A stretch of DNA of 64,000 nucleotides from Neospora caninum Liverpool (taxonomy: Eukaryota > Apicomplexa > Conoidasida > Eucoccidiorida > Sarcocystidae). The DNA lies in contig NC_018394.1 in NCBI RefSeq assembly GCF_000208865.1, positions 2,379,964-2,443,963 of the forward strand, given 5' to 3'. The notes under the pieces are model-generated. The model made no database searches, was not told the DNA's origin, and saw only the letters and a program-made list of their open reading frames with translations. A program made the translations under genes and the position numbers. Below, one piece after another: positions 46,101 through 57,312 of this stretch (within the stretch, counting starts at the first letter, position 1; each line of letters opens with the position of its first letter).

Positions 46101-47435
46101 TGGCGGAGACGGGTGTACAACTGGCCAGCGAGGGGGAAAAGACATGCGCATTTCGCGGGTCTGTCTAGGAACCTGTGCGTGCTGCGATGTAAATACCCAC
46201 AGACTACGCTGGTAAACACAGGCGGAACCCATGCCCAGGAGTGTGCGGCCGAGTGGGGGTTTCGTCATTTTCCCTTCGCTTCGTCGAACGGGTCGTGTCC
46301 GTTCCTCTGTCGCGGTTCTTCGCCCCTGCCCCGCGTGCTGTTTGTCCTCGCTCCGCATCTCGAGAAGTGCGTTCCTGGGCCGTGTGCGCCTCACGCGTTC
46401 GCTTCTCGGCGACTCTGCCTGCAGGAAGTCGCGTTCGAAGGCGCGCCAAGTGCAACTCCTGCGGCGAGACGGACGAGGCGAGCGGGGAAGCGCCGGCGAC
46501 GAGAGAAAGGAGGCTCCGGTGATGCTCATCAAATGCACGCCCCAAGAGGAACAGAAGCGGCTGCAGCGGATGAATCGATTCGGCCCCGGCCCGAGCTCCG
46601 GCTCCAGTGCGCCTCCCGGCAAGGTGAGGTGGTCGCGCGCGGAGAGACATCTGCGAGAAACTGCCTGATTCCACTGGAACCTCTGTCCGAACAAAAGATA
46701 CCCCTCGTCAGTCTCTTCATTCACCCATCCAGATCCCAGGGAAATAAAGTGTTCACCCTCATATACATATTATATATGTAGGTATATACTGTGTATACGT
46801 TCCATGTTGCGGTCCTCTTCTTTTAACGATCTCGGCGGATCGGTTGTCTCCTCGTTCTTCGAGGCTCTCGCGCTGTTTGCTTCAACGCGCGTAGTCTCCG
46901 TCACTTTTTTGTGGGTCTCGAAGAACCTGTTGACGGCATGTGCGCTGGACGTTATGCGCCGGCGTGTCTAGACAGTGGGTCCGGGCGGTTCATTAGCGAA
47001 GCCAGGGCCAGGAGAGTGCCTGAACATTTCTGCTTCGCTTGCTTTCTTCCGTTTGTGTGTTGCGTCGTTGCCGTATCCCTTTTCAGCGCTTTAATGAATG
47101 GCCGAAGCGCTCATCTCCACTTCCTGACTCGGGTGTCTGTGCGCCGTAGGAAAACCCGCTGTGGAAAGTTTCGTGGACAGCAGACGGTTCAGCGTCGCCC
47201 TCGGCAGGATCTGGAGGAGGCGGCGGGCTGTCTTGGCAGCAGAAGCTGGCCATTGCAAAAAGCACAGAGAAAATCATTGGCACGAGCACTGCTCTGGAGA
47301 AGAATTACCTGCGACTCACCAACGCACCTGATCCTGCCACGGTGCGTGATGGAAGAAACAGACATCAAAACGGGGATACACAACCACGCCTACACAGACC
47401 GACATGCACACCTCCACATGCAGGTGCTATGAACC

Positions 47436-47473
<38 letters not shown>

Positions 47474-48879
47474 GCATATACTGGAATATATACTAGAGTA
47501 TACACGTGAATATACACTTGTGTACATACTTGTGCACATACTGGTATATATATATATATATATATGTAGAAGTGTATCCTGAAGGTGTAACGTCTCATAG
47601 GTTAGTGAACGTAGATGAAGATGAAGCGCCGTTTGGTGTGGGCCGACAGGTTTCGAAAACACACACGCGTGGATATACCGACGAGCGAACGGGGTGCGTG
47701 GGACTGTCCAACGCACACGCGAGGCGGTCACGGTTGCGTGCGTTGTGTCGGCTGGCCTCGGTTTCAGGTTCGTCCGCCGGAAGTTCTCCGTCGGTCGTTC
47801 GAGTTGATTTTGCAAAAACACCGCGAAGGCGCTTCCTGGCGGTACGTGGAGGAGCAGTTCCGGAGCATGCGGCAAGACTTGACAGTGCAGGGCGTGAAGG
47901 ACGAGTTCTCCAGGAAGGTGTACGAGACCAACGGACGACTCGCTTTGAGTTACCACGATCTGGGGCAGTTCAACCAGTGTCAGACGCAGCTGCGCGATCT
48001 CTACAAGCGCCTCCAAGTCGCTGAGGACGATCCGGAGCGGGTGAGAGAGACGGGAGGGAGCGGGGAGAGATGGGCGAAGAGCGAGGGGGGAGCGAGCACC
48101 TCGACTTTTGGCGAGGCCGCGACGTTTATGGCGGTGGAATTCTGCCTTGGCGCGTTTCTGTCCGTTCTAGGGATCGAAAATCATTAACTCAAATACTGCC
48201 TGGAAGGCTGAGGCGCCTCGAAAGTGACTGAGATGGATTTCAAGCGTTTCCTTATCACAGAAGGCCCCGTTTTGTGTGCGAGAGGGAAGCCCCGGTGTAA
48301 AAGTAACGTCGCCAGGAAGGGCGAGAAGCTGCGAATCACCCGCGAGGATCTGCGAAGAACAAAAAGGGGAATAGAGAGACTGCGCTTGAGATGCAACGCG
48401 ACGGAGAGGAGGGGAATAGAGGAACGCTGAAGGAGGGAGAGGAGGGGAATAGAGGAACGCTGAAGGAGAGAGAGGAGGCCGGTTGGGCATGGCGTTGCCG
48501 AGGGTGCCTGTCCACTTTTCTTGTTTCGTCGAAATAGGACCAGAATGCATCTGCAGAGGAGTCGGCGTCGCAGTGGCTGTCGTGTCCTCACGTCAGCGGC
48601 GCTGTGCACTCCTGTTTTTTCCCCATCGGCTCCCCGGGGCATCCGTCGCTTTCGCGTTCTATACACGGCACTGTTGCATGCATGTGTTTCTCTGCAGCTT
48701 GAGTACCTCTGCTATCGCTTGGTCTACATGGCCCTTCAGGGAATGCGTCTAGACGTTCTGCGAGTGATGTGTACGTGAAGAGAGACCGAGAAGGCGCACA
48801 CGCCAGGCAGAACACGCACCGATACAGACATATTCTACCAAAACACAATAACCTCTGTATATATATATATATATATATG

Positions 48880-48946
<67 letters not shown>

Positions 48947-49188
48947 GCATGTTTCTTTACGTATACATCTCAAGACCGAGAGGAAAGTGGATATCCGAGA
49001 CCTGCCGACACAGAATACGCAAATCGCTACTCTCTGCGTATATTTGGTGGGTACCAGGGAAAGACTGGGCGAGCCTCACTTCTTGCTCTTTACATCCTGC
49101 GGACGATGAACACCCTTCCGTCGCCGCAACTCGTACCCAAAGACCACCCTATTGTCTACAGCTTGTTTTCAATATGTCTCTCTTCCCG

Positions 49189-49228
<40 letters not shown>

Positions 49229-50071
49229 GCAGTAGCACAGGAGGTAAGGCGTGGTGGGACAAGTTGAGATGTTCAGAGTTGGGCGTGTATTCGTGGCCAC
49301 AGGAAGGGCAGTTGGACCTTTCTTTCTTCTCACGGGGGTTTTTTCTGCGAGAGGAGTTCAGGGGGTATTCGTGTCGCTTGGTTTTGCACCCTTTTTCCGT
49401 CCGAGGCCGTTCAGCCCTTGTCTCCGCGTTTGGCGTGGGAACTGTTTCCTTCTTTCCTTTTTTTCAGCGGAAATGACAGCTGCGGAGCGAAGCAATTCGA
49501 ATGTCGTCTACGCGATGAAGGTGCGGCGGGCGCTAGCTGATGGGAACTTCCGTCGCTACTTCTACCTCGCCTCCATCGGACCGCACCAAACGAGGCATTT
49601 GTGTGAAATCTTCGAGCCTCGCGTGCGCATGCTTGCCCTCGTTACACTCGCCAAGTAAGCGCGCAGAAAAAGCGGCGCCTCTCTGAAAATGCGGGGGGTG
49701 CGTTATCTGCGGACTTGCACTTTTGGGGGGGAATTCGGCGAACCAGAGGTTTCAACTGCTCCTTTTCCCGGCGCGCAGGCTTGGTCTGGCGTGTGACGCG
49801 TTGCGCGAACGCTTTGCTCTGACACTGCGTGTTTGGTGTTGCGGTCTCTCTCGGCTCTCTGGTGGCCGTTTTTGTTTTCAGAGCGTCTCTCGTGCTGCAG
49901 CCGAAGCAGTTGCAAGAAGAACTGAACTTCTCAGACCTCGAGGAGACGCTGGATTTTCTGCGCCGCGAGGGGGCCGTCTTCAATGCGGACGGGAAGCTCG
50001 ACAGCAAGCGGAGCCTCGTGAACTTCGAGAAATCGAGTCTCCTTTCAAAGAAAGTCAAGGCCATGGGATGA
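43200..50071 (+). CDS. LENG8/THP3-type SAC3/GANP domain protein (ten exons, 999 residues)
   Basis: Exons 43200-44558, 45041-45108, 45253-45410, 45726-46026, 46425-46623, 47150-47341, 47768-48040, 48698-48770, 49468-49654 and 49882-50071 join with agreeing phases to exactly 1,000 codons including TGA. Residues 1-453 are Gly/Pro/Ala/Gln-rich ([20 protein letters not shown], poly-Pro, poly-Ala), like the N-terminal half of LENG8. Exon 4 holds an SR cluster ([10 protein letters not shown]). The C-terminal 300 residues are the conserved SAC3/GANP helical domain: [74 protein letters not shown] and [17 protein letters not shown]8 and yeast Thp3 act in mRNA processing and export in the nucleus, Thp3 together with the PCI protein Csn12. 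The motif set [17 protein letters not shown] and FNQCQTQL separates this subfamily from Sac3/GANP proper. The start is the first ATG giving the Gly/Pro-rich N-terminus. Confidence 0.93.
47436..47474. repeat. AT microsatellite in SAC3/GANP gene intron 6
   Basis: Near-perfect AT run with single G and C interruptions. Confidence 0.92.
47545..47565. repeat. (TA)10 microsatellite in the same intron
   Basis: Pure TA run about 70 bases after the preceding one. Confidence 0.92.
48403..48477. repeat. 33-base tandem repeat, about 2.3 copies
   Basis: The unit begins GGAGAGGAGGGGAATAGAGG. Copies start at 48403 and 48436, and a diverged partial copy starts at 48469. It lies in intron 7 of the SAC3/GANP gene. 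Confidence 0.9.
48858..48945. repeat. (AT)n followed by (GATA)16 compound microsatellite
   Basis: An AT run (48858-48878) passes directly into a perfect GATA/AGAT tetranucleotide array (48881-48945) in intron 8 of the SAC3/GANP gene. Confidence 0.96.
49193..49225. repeat. (TA)16 microsatellite
   Basis: Pure TA run in intron 8 of the SAC3/GANP gene, about 240 bases before exon 9. Confidence 0.94.
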
Positions 50072-51329
50072 TGCACTTCCGAGGCGATTTTGTGGCGTTG
50101 AAGGGAAAGCGTGGCCGAGACACCAGAGAGCCGGAAAGTGTCGAGCGTTCCTCCTGCTGCAGCCGGAAGGGATCCGAAATGTCTGTCCGCGGATCTCCCT
50201 GGCATTTGGGGAAATCGCGCAAAACGCACGAAATGCAGGGAAGGAAACGGGAACGTATGTGCGTCGAGACATTCCTCTTTCGGTGCGTAAACGTCGAGTT
50301 TTTCATAGTCAGAAATCCCTCCTCTGTTCGATGACTTCGGCGGGCGATGTCCTCCGGTTTCAACTCGCCTCTCTCTGGTTTCGGCGGCCGTTTTTGTTCC
50401 ACCGCTGGAGGCCACACACCGCGTAGGTAAACTTGGCGCTTCAGCCGCTGTGTGTGTTGGACCCGCAACCAAAAAAAACCGGAAAGCTTCGCTTCTGCGC
50501 GGCCACATTTTCACTCTCTTCGCGTCCTTTTCACTTCGCCCACGGGTGTCGCCTGCCGGCTTTTCCTGCGCCTCAGAGACAGGGAATTGTCTGTCCCTCT
50601 TCGACATGCACACAGCTCGGGCTGCTCTTCTGAGGCATTTCGGGTTTGCTCTTCAGAGTTGACTCTTCTTTGCCCGATGAGCGCGCGCAAGTTGAATGGG
50701 TTTTCACACCTTCGGCATAACAGGAGCGATCGCTCACAAACTCGTCGGCTCTCCGGCAGAGCCTTGCCAGCGTCCAGCAGAGAAAAAAGGCGGAAAAATA
50801 CCCACGGGGAAAAGCTGAGCAGAGGCAGCGACGAGCGTGGCGCTGCTTTTGGACCGGACATGCGTTGCGTTACCTACAGCAACGATGGGATAGGCGAGGC
50901 TAAGCTCGTCTTCCGGTTTTGGCTGTTCGTTTCGCGGATTTCGAAACGTGTGCTACACATACAGCGAGAAACGTAAACAGTTGCCGAAGCATATTCACAT
51001 CATCACCCGCCGGTGTTTTTCGAGGTTCGCTCCGCGCACGCGGCGGCTCTCGCGTTTTGCGTCCCCCGTGCCTGCATTCATTCTTCTCTCTGCTTTCCTG
51101 TCCGTTCTTTCTTCATTCCTGGCACGTGCCGTGCATTCACGTTCCCGTCTCATTTGGACAGGAGTTCTCGCGTTCTGTGCTACAGGTCTGTGGAGGAGGC
51201 GCCGGCGCACGCGCGCTCTGGGCCGGTTGCCCGGACTCATCCACGCGCAAGTCTCTGAAACGGACTGGAATTCAACATCAATAAACAGGGAGACAAAAAC
51301 AGAACCTGAGACCTTCATAGTGCTCTGAC
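50072..51329. other. Convergent 3' interval
   Basis: 3' flank of the SAC3/GANP gene (plus) facing the 3' end of the J-protein gene (minus). Nothing recognisable beyond presumed UTRs. Confidence 0.45.
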
Positions 51330-54300
51330 TCAAAAACAGTCACCCATCTCTAGGTACGCACGCATGGGCAACTGCATCGCTCTTGCGCTGCGCGCGTTGA
51401 AGCGCGTGTCTGCGTCAGAGGCCTTCCGGCTTGAGATGGCGGTGCTTTTCCCGGATAGGCGGGGCAGAGTAAGAGTTTTTTCTAGCCCCGGACAAAAGGA
51501 GATTTGGATGAGATCGAGTCCGCGTTTCAGACGCAAAAACACTGACGCAAGCAGCCGCGAGAGAGTGCACGAGACGGGGGACAGACAGACTGTGTCACGC
51601 GGATGTTGGGTGCTCCCAAAGGACGTTGGTAGGCACATCTCGGCAAGGCGCAAGCATCTCAAATTCTTGCGCTCATCGAACAAATGGCTCTTCTGTCTAC
51701 TACCGCGCGCGTTTTTGTCAGACCCGCAGCATTCGTGCAATGAAGCGATCGAACGGAGACTGCCTTTTTTGAAGGAAGCGCAGCCTTCCTTGAGAGCTGC
51801 GCCGCCAAGGCCTGTTTTTCGGCACATGCCTGTGAACAGCCACATCCATGTGTGGAAGATGGAACTCTCTACGCGCGTCCTGCTTTGTGAAAGCACAACC
51901 GAGAGCGCCTCTTCTCCGCCGACCTCTCTCTTTCCTCTCCCATCGTCCAGGGAAAGGCCTCGAGGACGCAAAACGCTTGACAGGGTTTTGCCAGTCGCCG
52001 TTTTCTTCTCGTTCCCTTTGCACGTGCTCCCTCTAAACCGACGCAGGAGAGCGCTCACATGTATGCGTCCACAGGCTAGCGACCGCTCCACGTCAGCCTG
52101 CCTGTGTGTCCGACGTAGTTGTCCGCGTTGCGACTCTTTAAGAAACCGACTGAGACAGACGAGACCGGGAAGGAAGCCCAGAGGGCTCCTGTAATGCCAG
52201 GGAATCTCGCGCTTCTCTGCGCAAAAGAACTCGCGGGGCGCATACCCCAACCAGTCCCACTCTTCTCGCTGCGTTCGAAGAAAAACCGGGCGTGGGAACG
52301 GAGTGCGGAGCCCGCCGAGAGAAAACGAACAGAGGCCTGTCAGGTCCGCCGCGTACGTTGACTCTGTGAAGGCACAAGTCGGAGAAACAAGGAGGAACAC
52401 GAGGATGAAGGACCGCGCAGGAATGAAGGATTCGCCCGCGGTACGAAATACGAAGACGGCGATGCGTGTCCACGACAAAGACCAAAACGCGCCGGCACAA
52501 AAACTGCAATTGATGGGAATGACGAACGGCTTCGGTGTTTCTTCCGCCGCACAAAGCAGGGAGAAGGTGAAGCCTGCATGCCTGCTGAGGCGAGCGTACG
52601 TACACCTCCCCCGCCACTTCCTTCTCCACGCTGCAGGCGAGGTCTGATCTTGCGCGAACGCAGCAACCCTGCCTCATCCCGCCTGCGCGAAATCGCTACC
52701 AAAAGGGAAATGTTCAGGCGCAAATACCACGACCTACCCACAGCGTATCGTAGATTTGGCAGTGCGGCCGGGGTCTGTCGAGAATCTCCCGCACCTTCGC
52801 TTCTGAGAAACAACGCAGAGACAGCCCGCTGGGTCCACAGGCTACGGAAGGACGTGAGGCGCATGCACTCAGACGGAAGAAAGAACGGCAAGCTCGCGAA
52901 CTGCAAGCACAAACGGAAACGAAGACCGGAAGAGCCTGGGCCGAAACGCCTTTTAGGTCCGGCGTCTCCGTCGTCCACCTGTGCCGCACGCAGCGAGGGA
53001 AATGCGACAGCGCAGACTGCCACGGAAAGGGAGCCATACACCACACGAGATGTCATTTTCTGGGCAGAACGCGCGAAAGTTACAGGGAAAACCAGAAGTC
53101 GAGGGAGGTCTTCAGCAACGTGAAGAGACTGAGGGCGAACTCGTACCGGACGCGCGGTAGTAATGGGCCACGTTCAACTGCCGGGAAAGATCCTCTTTCT
53201 CTTTCTGACATTTGTTGTGGTAGAACTTCAACTCGATCGCCATCTCCAGCTGCAAATACGGCACAGCCTGGCAAAGACGTCAATGTGGACACGGCCAGGA
53301 GAGGCGACAGGGCGCGAGAGATCGGATTCTTGTTCGCATAAGGATATCCCAATGCACACACACATTCATATGCCCGGACACATACACGCAAACAGACATA
53401 CAGACAGCTCGCCACGCCAATCCACGTACGCCAAAGACAAACGACATGCATACTTGATGGTGTATCTAGACATACACAAGACCGAACACCGGGCCACACG
53501 TAAGAGAAGAGTCGCGTGTGCCACGGTGTACATACACACTCTCCCGAGACTTTGTGTCGGTGACAAGACAGGTGTTTTGCCGTGTCGAGTCCTCGAATTC
53601 GATGCCTGGAGCCTTTCGAGCTCCTTCACCGACTGCTCACCTCTCTCAGTTTCTCCGATTCATCTGGATAATCGCGCCGGAAATACGGCGAGACATAAAA
53701 GCGCACGCTGTGGTAGCGCGTGAGGCGGTGGACGGGGTATTCCGAGGTCTGCAAGAAGGAGTACGGTGCCGTAGGCTGCAGAGAGAAACGTTCGCCGAAC
53801 AAAAGGCAGAGAACTTGAATTTCTGTTGCAATTCCCCGCGGTAGCGAGTAAAACAGCTTCACGAGAAAGGCACGCACTGAGCTCGGCGTGAGGACGATCC
53901 ACGGCGTGCCGAAGCAGCCTAAAGCCGGAGGCAGGAATCAGCGAAAAACGAGACTTACCTGAGTACCAGAAGGCGGGAAAAAGTTGCCCACAAACATGAT
54001 GAGGAACATGATGGCCATGGGGAGAATCTGCACGCGAAAAAAACAGACTTCCGCGGTGCATAACGCCACAGGAGGACACGAAATCCTCAACGCACTCCCT
54101 ACGGCCCCACATGCCTGCGACGGGACTCGACCTCCCGAGTAATCTTCCATGACGGCTCTGGTTCATCCACCTCCTTCCACTCTACACCTGTCGCCCAGCT
54201 TCGCAGCTCCTACGAGTGCCTACGGATGTGAGACTGGGCGATGAGAAGGGTGGATGAGACACACGGAATCGGGGCTGAGAGCCAGCGAGGGAGGACATCC

Positions 54301-57300
54301 GGCAGAGCGGCAGCGGAGGAGAACCAAAGGACACGAACAGATGCGGCGCGAAGTGCGGATTTTCCAGAGAAGCCCAACGACAGCGGATAGGTGACACACG
54401 CGCACGACAGCCAAGGAGACAAGGCGTACGAAAGCAGCGCGACAAGAGAGAGAGAGTTCAATACAGGCGACGCGCAGGAAAGGCGACACGTGGAACGTGA
54501 GCGGTCAATCCCCATCTTGTGCGGTCCTCACTTGTAACAGGTAATAGAGGCCGCCGCCATGTTCCCTGAGCAACAACGGAAACACCAGACAGGAAACACA
54601 CGTTTTCCCAGAATGCCAGGGGGAAAGAAAACGAATGGAACACACACAACAAATGACAGAGTCTCTCGTGGGCACCAGGTTAAGAGCATTGCCGCCAAAC
54701 ACAAGTTGGGGGCTTACATTTTTATGTTCTTTCTCAACCCAGGTCTATGAGCCATGAAATATTTGCGACACATAGGCACATACGTACACAGCGGGGGGAC
54801 GGGGCAAACGCGTTGATTTCCGCGGGCGCACGCACACAGATGTACATGCATGTACATGTGTATCTACTGCACATGCGCGTGTTGTTGGCGGCATGCACTT
54901 GGCAATATGCCTCTCCCTTCACCCTTGAGCACTGGACTGGCGGCGGACGCGCTCGGCAGACCGGATCCTCGGAGCTGCGAGCGCGATTCCCAACGCCGAA
55001 GCGGCACACGCGACGGCGTGGATTCTCCAGCAAAACTAGAAAGAAACCCGGGGGCGTGGGGAGAGCGGTTGACGCGAAACGGCCACGAAGGACACACGAG
55101 AACAGAGCGACAAGAGAAAAAGGAAAGCGACCGATGTGCAAAGCCGCGACGTGCGCCACATGCAGACACCAAGACGGGCGCAACAAGACCAGAACCAAGA
55201 AACGCGTACTCGCCGTTTCCCCGCTGGGGTCTTCTCTGGTAGTAGTAACGCGTTTGGCCTCGGCCTCGGCCCGGATCTCCCATCGTGAAGCCGAAGAAGG
55301 CCTGGAACAGTTCCTGCATGCAGCGTTCACACGCGGCACAGAACACGCAGGTGTACTTGCAGGCAGCCAAGAAAGGACAAACCGCGGCGTCTTCCAAGGG
55401 GTGTCTCGGAGAGAGAGAACGACGGGTCAGGTTTCCCCGCCAAGGACAGTGCGTGGGTACACGTGCCTCGGCCAGTCTATGGAGAACCTTTCTCAGCACC
55501 GACACGGCCGCAGCAGCAGAAGCCCTACCCGTCCTGCGAGGCGAGGCCATTCACCTTCCATCGGCTGTATTATCGCCGAAAATGTACAGGGCGAAAACAC
55601 GCGATATCCCGCACACTCGGAGTCTCCGTCTCCAAAGCGAATATCGATTCCTTTCGCTGGGCATGCTGGTAGAAAGGAAGTTGAGCAGCGATGCACGCAA
55701 CACGCCTGTTCGTACCTCGGGAGTGATGCCTTCTTCCTGTCGGTAGCGCACTCGCGTCCCTTCATTGGAAGCCTCTTCCTCGCCATGCTGGTCGTATCGA
55801 CTGCGTTTTTCCGCATCGAGGAGACACTGCGACACTCTCGACACCTGGACAAAGACACCCGCGGAAACCCCGGAAATCGTCGAACGAAAGAACGCCAGCA
55901 AGGGGAAAAGCCGCACCCGCACACGAGACACGCCGGTTGCCGCCGCGCGAACCAACCGGCGACAACCAGAGGAAAGGCGAGGGAAGACAATCGAGACAGA
56001 GCCTCGACCTCTATCCAGTGCAGCACACGCGCGCCCGGCGAAGCTTTTCTCTGACTCACCTTCTTGAAGGCCTCCTCTGCATGCGGAGCCCGATTTTTGT
56101 CGGGATGCAACTGAAGCGCCAACTGAGAGAGACAACGAGCAAAGCAGACGCGGAAGGCATACGCACGACTTGCTGAGGTCCACCGGAAAAACTCGGCGCG
56201 TGCGCCCCGTCTCTTTCGCGCCGGATGTGTTCTGCGAGGAGCCCTGCCTGTTGCATACCTCTCGTCACCCCGCGCTGCCTCTCACCTTCTTGTAGGCCTT
56301 CTTGATCACTTCGTCCGTCGCGCCTCGCTCGACGCCGAGAGTCTGATAGTAGCACTTGGTCGTGAGGACGCGCGTGCAGAGGGCGACTTGCTCGGCGGTG
56401 TAGTTTCCGCGGTTCCCGGTCGCGGCTGGTGTGCTGCTGCTCCTGGGGAGAGACGGCTCTGCGTGTCCAGACGACGCGAACGAAGAGGACTGCGTGCGAG
56501 ACGGACCAGCGGTGCTCGGTTTCCCAGCAGCCGCGAACGCGCTCGCTGCATGCGGTCGCGCACGAGGCGAATTCGCGTCTCCTCGCGCCTCGTGGCTGTT
56601 TGCATACGCGCTGCTGTAGGTCTGTCGCGGAGGCGAAGCTCCGCCTTCTCTCCGGCGGCGATTTCGCAGCCCGTCTCCGGCCTCGTCTCTTTCCGTGCTG
56701 GGGCGCTCGGCGCTCGACGGCGGCTCGGACGCCGCAGACCACGCAGACTCGCGCGTCGCCTGGTTAGTCCCCGACGCGAAGCGACTGTCGGAGGCGGAAG
56801 TCTCCTTCAGCTTCGTGGAACAAATGGACACGTACGCGGCCCCCTCCGAAGTCGGAAACATTCGCTGCGCCCTCTTTGCCATGCGCAGAGCCTGAACGGA
56901 CGAAAAAGGCGGGGAAAGAGTCCAACCGTCACAGTGTGGAACATGGACACGAGAGAGCGAAAGAGACAAGAGACAGCTGGGCGACACTGCATCCACAGAG
57001 GCACGCAAAGGTACGTGGAAAGAGAATTCGCCGGAGGACATGCAGGCGCACCCTCGCGACGCAGAAACCAAAACGGGGGGAAACCGGAGCGCGGTGGAAA
57101 AGACGAAAGCAGCGTCAGCGAGTGACTGTCAGCGAGCGATCGAATCGTCCGTCACCACACCCGCCGTCTGTGTCTGAAGAGACGAGCATCCCGCGCGCAC
57201 GCATGCAGATCGCCTGCACTGGGCGTGGGCGTACCTTTGCAAAATCCTGGGCTTCGATGGCGTGCCTGGTCAGCTGGAGGCAGCGCAACGCCTCGTCCTT

Positions 57301-57312
57301 GTTGCCTTCCAT
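51330..57312 (-). CDS. DNAJB12/DNAJB14-type ER-membrane J protein (about 11 exons)
   Basis: J-domain co-chaperone anchored in the ER membrane, recruiting Hsp70 in quality control and ER-associated degradation. Exons: 57312-57235, 56891-56286, 56122-56060, 55844-55716, 55313-55210, 54565-54532, 54027-53959, 53775-53641, 53267-53147, 52802-52738 and 52268 onward. All phases agree. The start MEGNKDEALRCLQLTRHAIE and then ALRMAKRAQRMFPT match the N-terminal helices of DNAJB12. The J domain is CYYQTLGVERGATDEVIKKA, LALQLHPDKNRAP with the essential HPD, then LLDAEKRSRYDQHG. Then come ELFQAFFG, one membrane segment ILPMAIMFLIMFVG, and the DUF1977 region (YHSVRFYVSPYFRRDYP, LEMAIELKFYHNKCQKEKED, HYYRAS). 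Exon 10 (REILDRPRPHCQIYDTLW) fits the conserved end of DUF1977. Reading through the exon 9 donor instead would stop at 53112. The last exon begins REEWDWLGYAPREFFCAEKR; the frame runs to 51330, but the tail looks unlike protein, so the true stop is probably earlier or after another intron. Confidence 0.88.

Noticed and set aside
48881..48945. GATA array considered as a CRISPR-like or satellite array
   Set aside because: Pure tetranucleotide repeat without spacers, inside an intron of a eukaryotic gene.
53112..53146. Early stop of the J protein by reading through exon 9
   Set aside because: Kept only as an alternative form, because the in-phase splice to 52802 restores the conserved end of DUF1977.
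54747..56054. 435-codon plus-strand frame
   Set aside because: Antisense to several exons and introns of the J-protein gene; Arg/Thr-rich with no domain.
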